Virus record (IMG/VR): IMGVR_UViG_3300017987_000196
Location: 1 to 37,013 of that record
Length of the DNA: 37,013 nucleotides
From: a virus
Strand: one strand, 5' to 3'
Shown here: positions 18,102-24,699 of the stretch, in pieces
Numbering within the stretch: position 1 is the stretch's first letter
How the letters are laid out: each line of letters starts with the position of its first letter
The notes under the pieces: model-generated
What the model was told of the DNA's origin: nothing
The model's input: the letters and a program-made list of their open reading frames with translations, nothing else
Databases searched by the model: none
Translations under genes and position numbers: made by a program

Positions 18102-18330
18102 ATTCTTTTTTTACTAGCTTTTCTAAAAGTCCGGTCTGCTTTACTGATTCTGTCTTTAACTCAATCAAAGTCTCAAACATTTTGGCGGTGATAGATCCCT
18201 TGAGCCCATTACCATTTCTGTTCTCATTTCTGGTTTTCACATAGCCGAATATCTCTTTAATGATGAGATAGACCGCAAATATCCCAAGGCCCACAGGCCC
18301 TGCCGTTTTGACTATTTCAAATTCAGACAA
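18088..18330 (-). CDS. Small membrane protein, holin-like
   Basis: An 80-residue leftward product with one transmembrane segment (about residues 11-29, GPVGLGIFAVYLIIKEIFG) and a C-terminal amphipathic helix ending KLVKKESNPT. This resembles short one-helix holins in shape only. It overlaps the nuclease gene upstream on the same strand and converges with the previous lysis gene. Which of the two small membrane proteins is the holin cannot be decided. Confidence 0.48.
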   Translation of the reverse strand: MSEFEIVKTAGPVGLGIFAVYLIIKEIFGYVKTRNENRNGNGLKGSITAKMFETLIELKTESVKQTGLLEKLVKKESNPT

Positions 18331-18680
18331 GAGAGATCCCCCTGGTATAGCTGCCTAGTGAACAGAATGGCATCGTCAAGACTTCTGGCCACCCCTACTT
18401 TAGCCCCGTGTTTTTCTTTAAGCTTTAAGAATTCCCTTTGAGCTACTGTCAGTTTACCACCCTTTTTCTTAACCTCTAAATAACCCATATTGCCACGGCA
18501 CAGTATGGTGAAATCTGAGTGGCCTATCTGATCTTGATTAGGGATGAATTTCTGACTAGGCCCATTGCCATAGATCTTTCCGGTAGTAGTTATTCGGTTA
18601 AAAGTAAGAAGATCCCGGTTTTCCTGAATAGTGAAATAATGCTTGATGCTTTTTACCAAAGCTTTTTCTGATGGATTCAT
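18312..18680 (-). CDS. VRR-NUC domain nuclease
   Basis: A 122-residue protein matches the VRR-NUC restriction-endonuclease fold. A DFTILCRGNMGYLEVKKKG segment (about residues 75-93) supplies the Asp and Glu-x-Lys catalytic pair, followed by LTVAQREFL, the usual Q-containing helix. These stand-alone phage nucleases are proposed junction or replication-intermediate nucleases. The ATG at 18680 has no clear ribosome-binding site. It lies just downstream of a leftward terminator-like hairpin, so it may be expressed by read-through or from its own promoter. Confidence 0.82.
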   Translation of the reverse strand: MNPSEKALVKSIKHYFTIQENRDLLTFNRITTTGKIYGNGPSQKFIPNQDQIGHSDFTILCRGNMGYLEVKKKGGKLTVAQREFLKLKEKHGAKVGVARSLDDAILFTRQLYQGDLSCLNLK

Positions 18681-18700
18681 GAATGGGAATTTTAGCAGGA

Positions 18701-18779
18701 AAAAAAGGGAGCTACTAGCCGTGAAGGGCCAAGCCAGATTCTATCGTCGGGAGAATTATGGCTTTACTAGTAGCCCCCT
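18701..18779 (-). terminator. Leftward terminator-like structure with nested stems
   Basis: On the minus strand, GGGGGCTACTAG and CTAGTAGCTCCC form a 12-position stem (one mismatch) that is followed directly by six T residues. The loop contains two further stems (AAGCC/GGCTT and ATTCT/AGAAT). It sits downstream of the Ubl operon and upstream of the VRR-NUC gene, so it could end the operon transcript or act as an attenuator for the nuclease. Confidence 0.6.
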
Positions 18780-18796
18780 CTAAGTGAGCTAATCGA

Positions 18797-18990
18797 TGTC
18801 AATACCCTGTAACACGATCTTGCGTATTACTCAAGACCGTGTTATAAGAATATCACTGAATTGACATACTGCAATATAGCACCTCTCACGATTTCTATGC
18901 AAGCGTCAATTCAGTAAAATGCTCATGGCAGATAGGGGCTAGCCACCAAAAGCACCAAACTCCTTGATGCGTTAGGGAGTGGCTAGCCCC
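18797..18990. promoter_or_regulatory. Gene-free region with competing inverted repeats
   Basis: Four pairings were seen. TGTCAAT (18797-18803) pairs with ATTGACA (18860-18866). TAACACGATCTTG and CAAGACCGTGTTA (one mismatch) form a hairpin between them. ACTGAATTGAC (18855-18865) pairs perfectly with 18905-18915 and would exclude the first pairing. GGGGCTAGCCAC (18935-18946) pairs perfectly with 18979-18990. No coding frame or T tract was found here. It precedes the 19022 gene as a possible leader. Confidence 0.6.
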
Positions 18991-19021
18991 GCTTAAACAA
19001 TGTTAAAAAGGAGAAAAACAA

Positions 19022-19327
19022 ATGGCTAGACATAAGAAAATATTCAGAGATACCTCTGAAAAAATCGAACTATTAAGTAAATGGAAAAATCTACAAGATC
19101 AAGGGCTCAGCGCTTATGCTGCGGCTAAGAGGCTTGGAGTGCCTGCCCCCAGTCTTTTTGGCTGGGATAGGAAAGGTATTCATAAAATAAAGGGAAATAA
19201 TGGCAATAGCCGAATAGTGCCCAGGAGCACTCAAAAGATACCAGCCAGCATTCTCCTCATGTTAGAGGATGATGATGTACCGCCCACTAAAAAGATCGCC
19301 CTTATGGAAACCTACTTTGGCACCTAA
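19022..19327 (+). CDS. Helix-turn-helix DNA-binding protein
   Basis: The 101-residue product has a predicted helix-turn-helix at about residues 27-52 (LSAYAAAKRLGVPAPSLFGW), similar to transposase or terminase-like HTH units. The rest is basic and then acidic. It starts after AAAAAGGAGAAAAACAA, the early-gene type leader of this phage. Its stop overlaps the stop of the convergent E1-like gene. It is probably a regulator; its target is unknown, though the repeats just upstream are candidates. Confidence 0.6.
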   Translation: MARHKKIFRDTSEKIELLSKWKNLQDQGLSAYAAAKRLGVPAPSLFGWDRKGIHKIKGNNGNSRIVPRSTQKIPASILLMLEDDDVPPTKKIALMETYFGT

Positions 19328-20004
19328 GGCATGGTTTGGGGGGCATCCAAGAGGTGCCCCCTCATTTGATTGGCCCCCACATGCCACTCAACTATCCGGT
19401 AATAATTCCTATGGCACAGCCTGTCCTTTATGATCTTACATATGAGCCCGCTTATCAGCAGCACAGTATAAATAGTGCTCCTGGCTGTACAGGGCTCCTG
19501 TATTGAATTCTCATCACTATGCAAGGTCTTCTCATACATCTCCTGGTCTTGGGGCATATCTGGCCTTATGGCAAATACCCTCAAGTATTCTGATGCCATC
19601 CTGGGATCTATGAGTAGTTCAGCCTCAGGGTTATTTTTTTGGTTTTCCCAAATCATTTTCCTCACAGCCATAGAATCTACAGCGCTTATAGTTATACCAG
19701 GCCCTAATCCCTGCCCCGCATAAAAGTCTGGGGCATAAGAAATAGATCCACCCCCCATTCTGAGCACTGTCTCATAAAGCTTGGCTACTTTTTTATGGCC
19801 CACATCTTGGCCCCCATAAAACTGGGCATTGAGATTTTCTATTTCCACATCATCCCCATCCCAAACATCTATATTAATAAATCCCATCTTGGCCAGAGAT
19901 AGAGTAGTAAAGCTACCCACAGCCCCTGCCCCAATAATAGTAATGGGTGTGCAAAGTATCTGCTCAGGGATAATATCAAACTGCCTAGTCAATTCTTCTC
20001 GCAT
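19324..20004 (-). CDS. ThiF/E1-like ubiquitin-activating enzyme
   Basis: A Rossmann protein of 226 residues that would adenylate a ubiquitin-like C-terminus. The nucleotide loop is IIGAGAVGS (residues 23-31), and the acidic motif WDGDDVEIENLN at 48-59 is typical of ThiF/MoeB/E1 enzymes. Asp110 lies in SAVDSM. A likely thioester Cys is C172 in PCTARSTIYT. The ATG at 20004 was chosen for its AAGGAG site about 10 bases upstream and because it overlaps the JAB gene by 20 bases, the same overlap seen at the JAB start; a longer frame begins at 20049. It is the last gene of the Ubl-E2-JAB-E1 operon. No fused E2 or JAB domain. Confidence 0.88.
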   Translation of the reverse strand: MREELTRQFDIIPEQILCTPITIIGAGAVGSFTTLSLAKMGFINIDVWDGDDVEIENLNAQFYGGQDVGHKKVAKLYETVLRMGGGSISYAPDFYAGQGLGPGITISAVDSMAVRKMIWENQKNNPEAELLIDPRMASEYLRVFAIRPDMPQDQEMYEKTLHSDENSIQEPCTARSTIYTVLLISGLICKIIKDRLCHRNYYRIVEWHVGANQMRGHLLDAPQTMP

Positions 20005-20914
20005 CTCCGTGCCACTCCTTATAGTCATAATAATATTCAAGCCACTCATCTATCTCTCTATCATCCATGCCATTAATATCTGCATTTGTGAAACTTAGGG
20101 CATACAGAATATCTAAATCACAAGGATCTAATGTGCGGTGTTTAGTACGCTGGGTATTATTGCGGTTGAGGTTTTCCCATTTGTAATCTTTTTTAGCTGC
20201 CTTTTTTTGTTTTTTAAGGGCATTGAAAAACTGCTTTCTGGTATATACCACAGCCACCCCATCAAAGGAGATTCTGATCTTGTTTTCTTTAATTTCTCCT
20301 GGAGATACATACTGAACACTATCCCCTATAGCATAGTATCCACCCTTCAAATCTGCCTGTGTTTTGATCTCATCATTTATAGGCGCTCTCCAAGATCCCC
20401 CACTATAACCTGCCCAGGTTTTGGTTTTTACATTATCATCATATTCCTTATTCCATTGCTTCTCTAACTCACTATCATAATAAAAGACTGGTCTTGTGGG
20501 GATTTCATCTACAAAAATGGCAGGTAGCCCCGTCACTTTACCCTGGTAATAGCAGGATTTGATTTCTGCTTTAGTATTAAAGACAGAAGCTATAAACCAG
20601 CCATTACTACCAAGATCTTTAACTGTCTCTTTATCTGTAGCACTCCAAAACACAGTGCCTTGTCCGTGGCTATGCCACCAGAAATTGAGGTGCCCAGGAT
20701 CATCTTTTAACTCAAACATTGCTTTAGACAGATCCTCACCATCAATATCAGTGGCACCTCTTGAGTTTTCCTGAGGCAGTAGCATGGCATTGATCACCCT
20801 AAAACCATCCTCAATAATGACTACTTTACCCAAACCACTTACCTCTTGTGGTGATGCTTTCCTCACCCAGTACATTATCTTTTGGTAAACCAGATTATCG
20901 ATTGTTATCTGCAT
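19985..20914 (-). CDS. JAB/JAMM metalloprotease (deubiquitinase-like) with C-terminal extension
   Basis: A 309-residue protein with the full JAMM signature: Glu24 in SPQEVSGLG, His81-x-His83, Ser91 and Asp94 in HSHGQGTVFWSATD. JAMM enzymes cut isopeptide bonds or the tail after a ubiquitin-like C-terminus. The domain fills about the first 130 residues. The remaining 180 (Trp/Tyr-rich, then Lys-rich) are unrecognised and may bind substrate. The start is placed at the ATG after GGAGAGAAGCTA, giving a 20-base overlap with the E2-like gene; a frame from 20935 is possible. The gene sits between E2-like and E1-like genes. Confidence 0.88.
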   Translation of the reverse strand: MQITIDNLVYQKIMYWVRKASPQEVSGLGKVVIIEDGFRVINAMLLPQENSRGATDIDGEDLSKAMFELKDDPGHLNFWWHSHGQGTVFWSATDKETVKDLGSNGWFIASVFNTKAEIKSCYYQGKVTGLPAIFVDEIPTRPVFYYDSELEKQWNKEYDDNVKTKTWAGYSGGSWRAPINDEIKTQADLKGGYYAIGDSVQYVSPGEIKENKIRISFDGVAVVYTRKQFFNALKKQKKAAKKDYKWENLNRNNTQRTKHRTLDPCDLDILYALSFTNADINGMDDREIDEWLEYYYDYKEWHGDARRID

Positions 20915-21932
20915 TAGCTTCTCTCCGGACAACATTGTTTATAAGAGTATCGACTGCTATCCTGTCAATTTCTCTGCCTACCTCTGAAATATTAGAGCCA
21001 GCATTTTTTTTTATTCCATTTTTTTGAGAGAGCATCCTCTCGTATTTCTCCCTAAACTTATATAGCTGTATATAAGGGCCTGCAGGTTTATAGACGGTAA
21101 GCATGATCTGAGTTAACTTTAATACGCCATAAATATCAAACTTGGCATAACAATCTAGAAGGGCTTCACGTTGATTACCATAACAGAGATACCCATCTCT
21201 AGAGCAGAATGGATGAATTCCGCCATCTACTAAAATATTATCTTTTCCCTTTTTTATTTGTGTGTGCATATCTTGAAACCAAAGCAGCACTCTATATTGG
21301 CCCATTGGCACAGAATAGTTTATAGCTTTAGCTGGATCTTTTTCACTAAGTACTATATGAGGGGTATTTAGCTCTAGGTGATCTTCGTATAGCCTGTGTA
21401 TAGAGTAAAACCCCTCATCTATTATTTTAAATATCTGCTCACCCAAACTTTGCCCGTTAACTTTACTCGACAACTCCTGGAAGCTAAGCATTAGATTGCA
21501 GTAAAGCGAGTTAAGGTCCCTTTGATGCCTGTCAATTCTACCCCTAATATCTCTAATATAGCTGTTTGATTGCCACGTCTCACTGGCATCTAAGTCTAGC
21601 TTTTTAAATTTGGTGTGGTAATAAGTAAACACCCTATCATCTAAGCTTTTTTTAAGGCTCAGATCTTTAAATTTCCCAGCTTCTTTCTCATGCATAAAAA
21701 GCCTATTAAATTTTTTGGGCGGGAAAGGAATAAATTTCGAGCTAAAGTAATTCAGATAAAGGAACGCCATAGAGTCCAGCATATGCCCGCTGACTACGGT
21801 AACCATGTGATTGAGATTATCTGTAGCTTCTGAGACCTTATCCTCATCTAAATTTCTCTGTATCAAAAAATAAAGATCATCTATTGAGAGCCTATTCCCA
21901 TATTGGTAAATAATATCGCTTTTTAGAGACAT
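20895..21932 (-). CDS. E2-like ubiquitin-conjugating enzyme with helical N-terminal domain
   Basis: A 345-residue protein. Residues about 205-295 match the E2 core. GGIHPFCSRDGYLCYG at 237-252 mirrors the E2 signature HPN...NG.ICL, giving Cys250 as the likely catalytic residue with His240-Pro241 upstream. It is followed by helices resembling the post-active-site E2 helix (YGVLKLTQIMLTVY). The first 200 residues form an unrecognised helical domain. The ATG at 21932 follows GGGGGATTCTT; an upstream ATG at 21983 lies inside a hairpin and is less likely. E2 identity is from motif reading and context; structure prediction would settle it. Confidence 0.75.
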   Translation of the reverse strand: MSLKSDIIYQYGNRLSIDDLYFLIQRNLDEDKVSEATDNLNHMVTVVSGHMLDSMAFLYLNYFSSKFIPFPPKKFNRLFMHEKEAGKFKDLSLKKSLDDRVFTYYHTKFKKLDLDASETWQSNSYIRDIRGRIDRHQRDLNSLYCNLMLSFQELSSKVNGQSLGEQIFKIIDEGFYSIHRLYEDHLELNTPHIVLSEKDPAKAINYSVPMGQYRVLLWFQDMHTQIKKGKDNILVDGGIHPFCSRDGYLCYGNQREALLDCYAKFDIYGVLKLTQIMLTVYKPAGPYIQLYKFREKYERMLSQKNGIKKNAGSNISEVGREIDRIAVDTLINNVVRREANADNNR

Positions 21933-21952
21933 AAGAATCCCCCAGATAATTA

Positions 21953-21980
21953 CCCGCCCCCCATAAAGCAGAGGGGCGGG
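21953..21980 (-). terminator. GC-rich hairpin between the Ubl and E2-like genes (attenuator candidate)
   Basis: CCCGCCCC and GGGGCGGG form an 8-bp stem with a 12-base loop in the 57-base gap between the Ubl stop and the E2 start. Only a few T residues follow, so termination would be partial. It could raise the amount of ubiquitin-like protein relative to the enzymes. Confidence 0.5.
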
Positions 21981-21989
21981 CATAATGGA

Positions 21990-22190
21990 TTAGGCTCCCT
22001 TAGCATTAGGGGCAAAGGATACGTAGCAGAAATCCTCTAATTCCTCATCCCCATCCGCAGGCACACCATTGATAGAGGCAGAGTAATCATCTCCTGCTTT
22101 GATCTTTTCCCTAGCATCCTCTACCGTATTGAGCCCGCTAAATACCTGAGGATTGCCCCCAGCTACTTGAACAGTTACCTTTTTAGCCAT
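21990..22190 (-). CDS. Ubiquitin-like (beta-grasp) protein
   Basis: A 66-residue product heads the operon behind an AAAGGAGAAAGCAA leader. The predicted order is strand (KKVTVQVAGG), strand (PQVFSG), helix (VEDAREKIKA), strand (YSASINGVPAD), then strand (FCYVSFAP), as in small beta-grasp proteins such as PRTRC-C or MoaD-like folds. The end is AKGA, so a Gly is next to last; removal of the Ala would leave a conjugatable glycine. Neighbouring E1-, E2- and JAB-like genes make this role much more likely than sequence alone does. Confidence 0.8.
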   Translation of the reverse strand: MAKKVTVQVAGGNPQVFSGLNTVEDAREKIKAGDDYSASINGVPADGDEELEDFCYVSFAPNAKGA

Positions 22191-22230
22191 TTGCTTTCTC
22201 CTTTATTCAGTTGTTTTTTCAGCTAGTACA

Positions 22231-22305
22231 GAGTGTAATACTCCTGTAAAACAAGATATTACAAGCCTTTTTTAGAGCTTGACAAAGCGTGTAATACTGC
22301 ATACT
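22231..22305. promoter_or_regulatory. Divergent promoters with three operator-like repeats
   Basis: The motif (G/A)TGTAATACT occurs three times: GAGTGTAATACTC at 22231-22243, an inverted copy at 22255-22265, and GTGTAATACT at 22289-22298. A leftward promoter for the Ubl operon can be read as TTGTAA (22264-22259), 18-base spacer, TATTAC (22240-22235), both boxes overlapping repeats. A rightward promoter is TTGACA (22279-22284) with CATACT at 22300-22305 (15-base spacer, weak). The adjacent RHH gene is the likely repressor. Confidence 0.65.
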
Positions 22306-22314
22306 TATAAGGCC

Positions 22315-22518
22315 ATGAATACAATACTTAAAAGTGTCAGAATCACTAAGCAGCAGGATGAGGCTATCAAAAAAACGGGGGTAGAATTCTCATTTTTAGT
22401 GAGATATGCGCTTGATAGTCTTTTGGCTAAAAAATCTTTAATAAAAAGACTGGCTGTACAGAAAGGGGGCAAGAGTAATGAGCCAAAAGATATTCGCCAT
22501 AGGAGATGTGCACGGTAG
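22315..22518 (+). CDS. Ribbon-helix-helix (Arc/CopG-like) regulator
   Basis: The 67-residue protein from the ATG at 22315 starts with a strand (KSVRIT) followed by two helices (KQQDEAIKKTG and FSFLVRYALDSLLAKK), the RHH fold. The tail is basic. RHH dimers bind short repeats like those 10-85 bases upstream, so it probably represses itself and the divergent Ubl operon. The ribosome-binding site is AAGG with a short spacer. It overlaps the next gene by 41 bases. Confidence 0.7.
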   Translation: MNTILKSVRITKQQDEAIKKTGVEFSFLVRYALDSLLAKKSLIKRLAVQKGGKSNEPKDIRHRRCAR

Positions 22519-23239
22519 GAAAGATTTATTAGATGACCTGTACTTTACTATTAACCAAAACTCAGACGACAAGTTTGTTTTCTTGGGGGATCTTATAGAC
22601 AGAGGGCCACAGTCTTGTGAAGTAATAGATACTGTAATGGGCATGATGCACAATTACTCTAATAGTGTTTTCTGTGTCTTGGGTAATCATGAAAGGCTTT
22701 GTCTTAATGCCTGCTTGAGAGCCAGCATAGAGGATGAGATCCTCTGGCAAATAAATGGCGGAGATGCCACTAAAGCGAGCTATCCTACTGCCAAGGTCTT
22801 TCAAGAGCATTTAGAATGGATGCTGCGCTTACCTCTTTACCATAAAGAGCAGGGCTTCTTTTTTTCTCATGCCCCCGTGCCAAGGGAAAGCTTTAGAGAT
22901 CCACATATGAAGGGGAAAGAGTACTCAGAGCAAGAGCTAACTTGGACATATAACCGGGATGAGTTTGGTGTGGCTAAAGATTTTAAAGATGGCACAGTGG
23001 GTGTGTGTGGCCACATTCATATGCTGCACAGGGGAGTAATGGCCCCAAGGTTTTATCCGCATTATATTTATGCTGATTCTGGCTGTGGCTGTAGCTCTAA
23101 TGCACCATTAGTGGCGGTTGAGGTAACTACTAGAGAGACATACTGGGCATGGCCAGAGGGAGTTGATGAAGAGACTAGAAATAGGATTGAAAAACAAACT
23201 TATATTGTGGCCAAAAGAAGCTTAGGAGAAAGTGCATGA
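22478..23239 (+). CDS. PPP-family serine/threonine protein phosphatase
   Basis: A 253-residue protein like lambda phosphatase. It has the three PPP metal motifs GDVHG (9-13), GDLIDRG (37-43) and GNHE (69-72), and later metal His residues in FSHAPV and VCGHIHM. It would hydrolyse phosphoserine/threonine on proteins using two metals. Its role in the phage is not clear. A 30-residue extension (EGVDEETRNRIEKQTY...) follows the core. The start lies inside the RHH gene after a GGGGGCAAGAGTA leader. Confidence 0.88.
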   Translation: MSQKIFAIGDVHGRKDLLDDLYFTINQNSDDKFVFLGDLIDRGPQSCEVIDTVMGMMHNYSNSVFCVLGNHERLCLNACLRASIEDEILWQINGGDATKASYPTAKVFQEHLEWMLRLPLYHKEQGFFFSHAPVPRESFRDPHMKGKEYSEQELTWTYNRDEFGVAKDFKDGTVGVCGHIHMLHRGVMAPRFYPHYIYADSGCGCSSNAPLVAVEVTTRETYWAWPEGVDEETRNRIEKQTYIVAKRSLGESA

Positions 23240-23430
23240 TTAATAGATCAGAAATCCAAGTGCAGGATAAAGACTTAGAGAATGCTATCAACTTGATTTG
23301 TGATACTCTTGAGGAAAACAAGGTTGATAAGGTGGTCGGGGCAGTAGCAATGGCTACCCTATTACAGGCGCTAAAAGAAGAGGGAGTAGAGGTGTGCTGC
23401 CAAGTGGTGGCTGAACAGGATCCCGATTAA
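23236..23430 (+). CDS. 64-residue hypothetical protein
   Basis: An acidic, helical protein overlapping the phosphatase stop by four bases and the next ATG by one base. It contains VGAVAMATLLQALKEEGVEVCCQ. No signal peptide or known motif. Tight packing supports a real gene. Confidence 0.5.
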   Translation: MINRSEIQVQDKDLENAINLICDTLEENKVDKVVGAVAMATLLQALKEEGVEVCCQVVAEQDPD

Positions 23431-23642
23431 TGCCATATAAGTATGTAAACATTGTTAAAGACGTGAGGAAAGCAAGGGGCTTAAGACAGAAAGATTTAGC
23501 TAAAGCTACAGGCATAAAACAATCAGAGATTAGCATGATAGAAAATACTGCTACTAAGCCTTGTGTGTATAAGGCCCTGCTTATAGCTAGGCGCTTAGGT
23601 ATGTCTGTAGAGAAATTGTTTTGGGTTTTTAAAGATGAATAG
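23430..23642 (+). CDS. XRE (Cro/C1-type) helix-turn-helix regulator
   Basis: The 70-residue product is nearly all HTH domain: a first helix (VKDVRKARGL), then KDLAKATGIKQSEISMIEN as the recognition core (about residues 21-39), then ALLIARRLGMSVEKLF. This is the classic phage repressor/Cro fold without a C-terminal dimerisation domain. It is followed directly by the structured element starting at 23643. Whether it controls lysis-lysogeny is unknown, as no integrase is present. Confidence 0.82.
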   Translation: MPYKYVNIVKDVRKARGLRQKDLAKATGIKQSEISMIENTATKPCVYKALLIARRLGMSVEKLFWVFKDE

Positions 23643-23830
23643 ATTTCGCGGGCTTTGTGGGGCGATGGTACCTAACGCCGAATCGGGAATGCCCGGCCCG
23701 CGAAATACCCACCTATCGTTTTACGGTAGGTTACCCCCGGCCCGTGGCAGCGGGCGTGTTGAGTGAGTCAATAAAATAGGCGCTGTCATCCCTATTTGAG
23801 GCCTGAGAGGACCTGGGTGGGGAATCCAGG
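23643..23830 (+). ncRNA. Candidate structured RNA with five hairpins
   Basis: Starting just after the XRE stop, arms ATTTCGCGGGC (23643-23653) and GCCCGCGAAAT (23696-23706) make a perfect 11-bp outer stem. Inside it GGCG/CGCC and CGGG/CCCG form two small stems (a three-way junction). Next come ACCTATCG/CGGTAGGT, GCCCG/CGGGC, AAATAGG/CCTATTT and CCTGG/CCAGG hairpins. No coding frame was found in this 188-base stretch. I could not match a known riboswitch, ribozyme or tRNA. Strand is assumed plus because neighbours are plus. Confidence 0.6.
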
Positions 23831-23839
23831 CGGGGGTTA

Positions 23840-23897
23840 AATATTTGGAGACGTTGCCTAATCTGTATTGAGGAAATATCATGAGGGTCCAAATATT
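23840..23897 (+). promoter_or_regulatory. Inverted repeat enclosing a start codon and ribosome-binding site
   Basis: AATATTTGG (23840-23848) and CCAAATATT (23889-23897) pair perfectly over 9 bp. The 40-base loop contains the GAGGAA ribosome-binding site and ATG at 23881 of the zinc-ribbon gene, so it could control translation. Confidence 0.42.
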
Positions 23898-23985
23898 ACT
23901 CTGTAATAAATGCGGACAGTGGGGCTATGTCGTATTTAAAAAAGGAAAAGCGATCTGTATTAAATGTCTGAAATTTATTTCATAA
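23881..23985 (+). CDS. 34-residue zinc-ribbon protein
   Basis: Starts at an ATG after GAGGAAATATC. Two CxxC knuckles (CNKC and CIKC) are spaced 16 residues apart, expected to bind one zinc ion. It overlaps the phosphoesterase gene by 22 bases. Probably a small nucleic-acid- or protein-binding factor; specific role unknown. Confidence 0.6.
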   Translation: MRVQILLCNKCGQWGYVVFKKGKAICIKCLKFIS

Positions 23986-24452
23986 GCGATCTGCACTTTG
24001 GCCACCTGAACTATAAAAGATTTGTGCCCTGGATAAAGGACATGGATCACGATGAGTACATAGAGCTAATGGTGGTAAGGTGGAATTCCGTAGTCAAAAA
24101 AAATGATGTGGTATGGGTGCTTGGAGATGTGGCCTTTAATGCTAAGGGGCTTATTACTTTTGATAGGCTCCTGGGCATTAAGCACCTGGTAAGAGGTAAT
24201 CACGATAACTTAAGCACGCTCAGCTATCTGAAGTTTTTTAACAGTATCCAGGGTATTGTGAAAAAGCACAGCTACTGGCTTTCTCACTGCCCTATACATC
24301 CAGAGGAATTAAGAGGCAAGAAAAATATACACGGCCATGTACATCAGAATGAGTTAAAAGACAGAGATTATATTTATGTGGGGGCTGATAAGCTTGAGGG
24401 ATATCCCATTAGCTTGAATCAGATTAGAAACCAGGAGAAAACAAATGAATAA
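23964..24452 (+). CDS. Calcineurin-like metallophosphoesterase
   Basis: A 162-residue enzyme with the five metallophosphoesterase motifs: D-x-H at residues 9-11, GDV at 54-56, GNHD at 78-81, His108 in SHCP, and GHVH at 124-127. The short length fits the phage/bacterial family related to YfcE-type phosphodiesterases. The substrate is unknown. It is the second of three phosphoesterases within 3.2 kb. The downstream gene starts eight bases before its stop. Confidence 0.85.
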   Translation: MSEIYFISDLHFGHLNYKRFVPWIKDMDHDEYIELMVVRWNSVVKKNDVVWVLGDVAFNAKGLITFDRLLGIKHLVRGNHDNLSTLSYLKFFNSIQGIVKKHSYWLSHCPIHPEELRGKKNIHGHVHQNELKDRDYIYVGADKLEGYPISLNQIRNQEKTNE

Positions 24453-24699
24453 ACCTTTTATAATGTCACCAAGAGCCAATGAAATGGGCAATCCAGTTAA
24501 GGGCAGTGTGAGAATTCCCTGCTCAAGATGTAACCAAGATTTATGGGTAAGCCCAGCCACCAATAAAACCAGGATAAGATTAGATGCCCAGGTAATATGT
24601 ATACAGTGTTTATCTAGAGATGCTGAATTGGCCCAGCAAGTAACCTTTACTATGTCTAAAGAGCAGATGGCAGAGGTAGCTGAGCATGTGGCGGATTAA
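24445..24699 (+). CDS. Small zinc-ribbon protein
   Basis: An 84-residue product with CSRC at about 26-29 and CIQC at about 52-55, a typical two-knuckle zinc ribbon, then a helical tail. It starts after CCAGGAGAAAACAA, the phage's early-type leader. Its stop overlaps the stop of the convergent gene. Confidence 0.58.
   Translation: MNKPFIMSPRANEMGNPVKGSVRIPCSRCNQDLWVSPATNKTRIRLDAQVICIQCLSRDAELAQQVTFTMSKEQMAEVAEHVAD

Noticed and set aside
18861-18889. Sigma70 promoter from TTGACA at 18861
   Set aside because: No acceptable -10 box at 15-19 bases.
21933-21983. E2-like gene starting at 21983
   Set aside because: This ATG lies in the arm of the GC hairpin and lacks an SD; the ATG at 21932 has GGGGG at proper distance.
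23643-23706. Possible tRNA
   Set aside because: The outer stem is 11 bp and there is no T-loop GTTCRA motif or anticodon arm of normal size.
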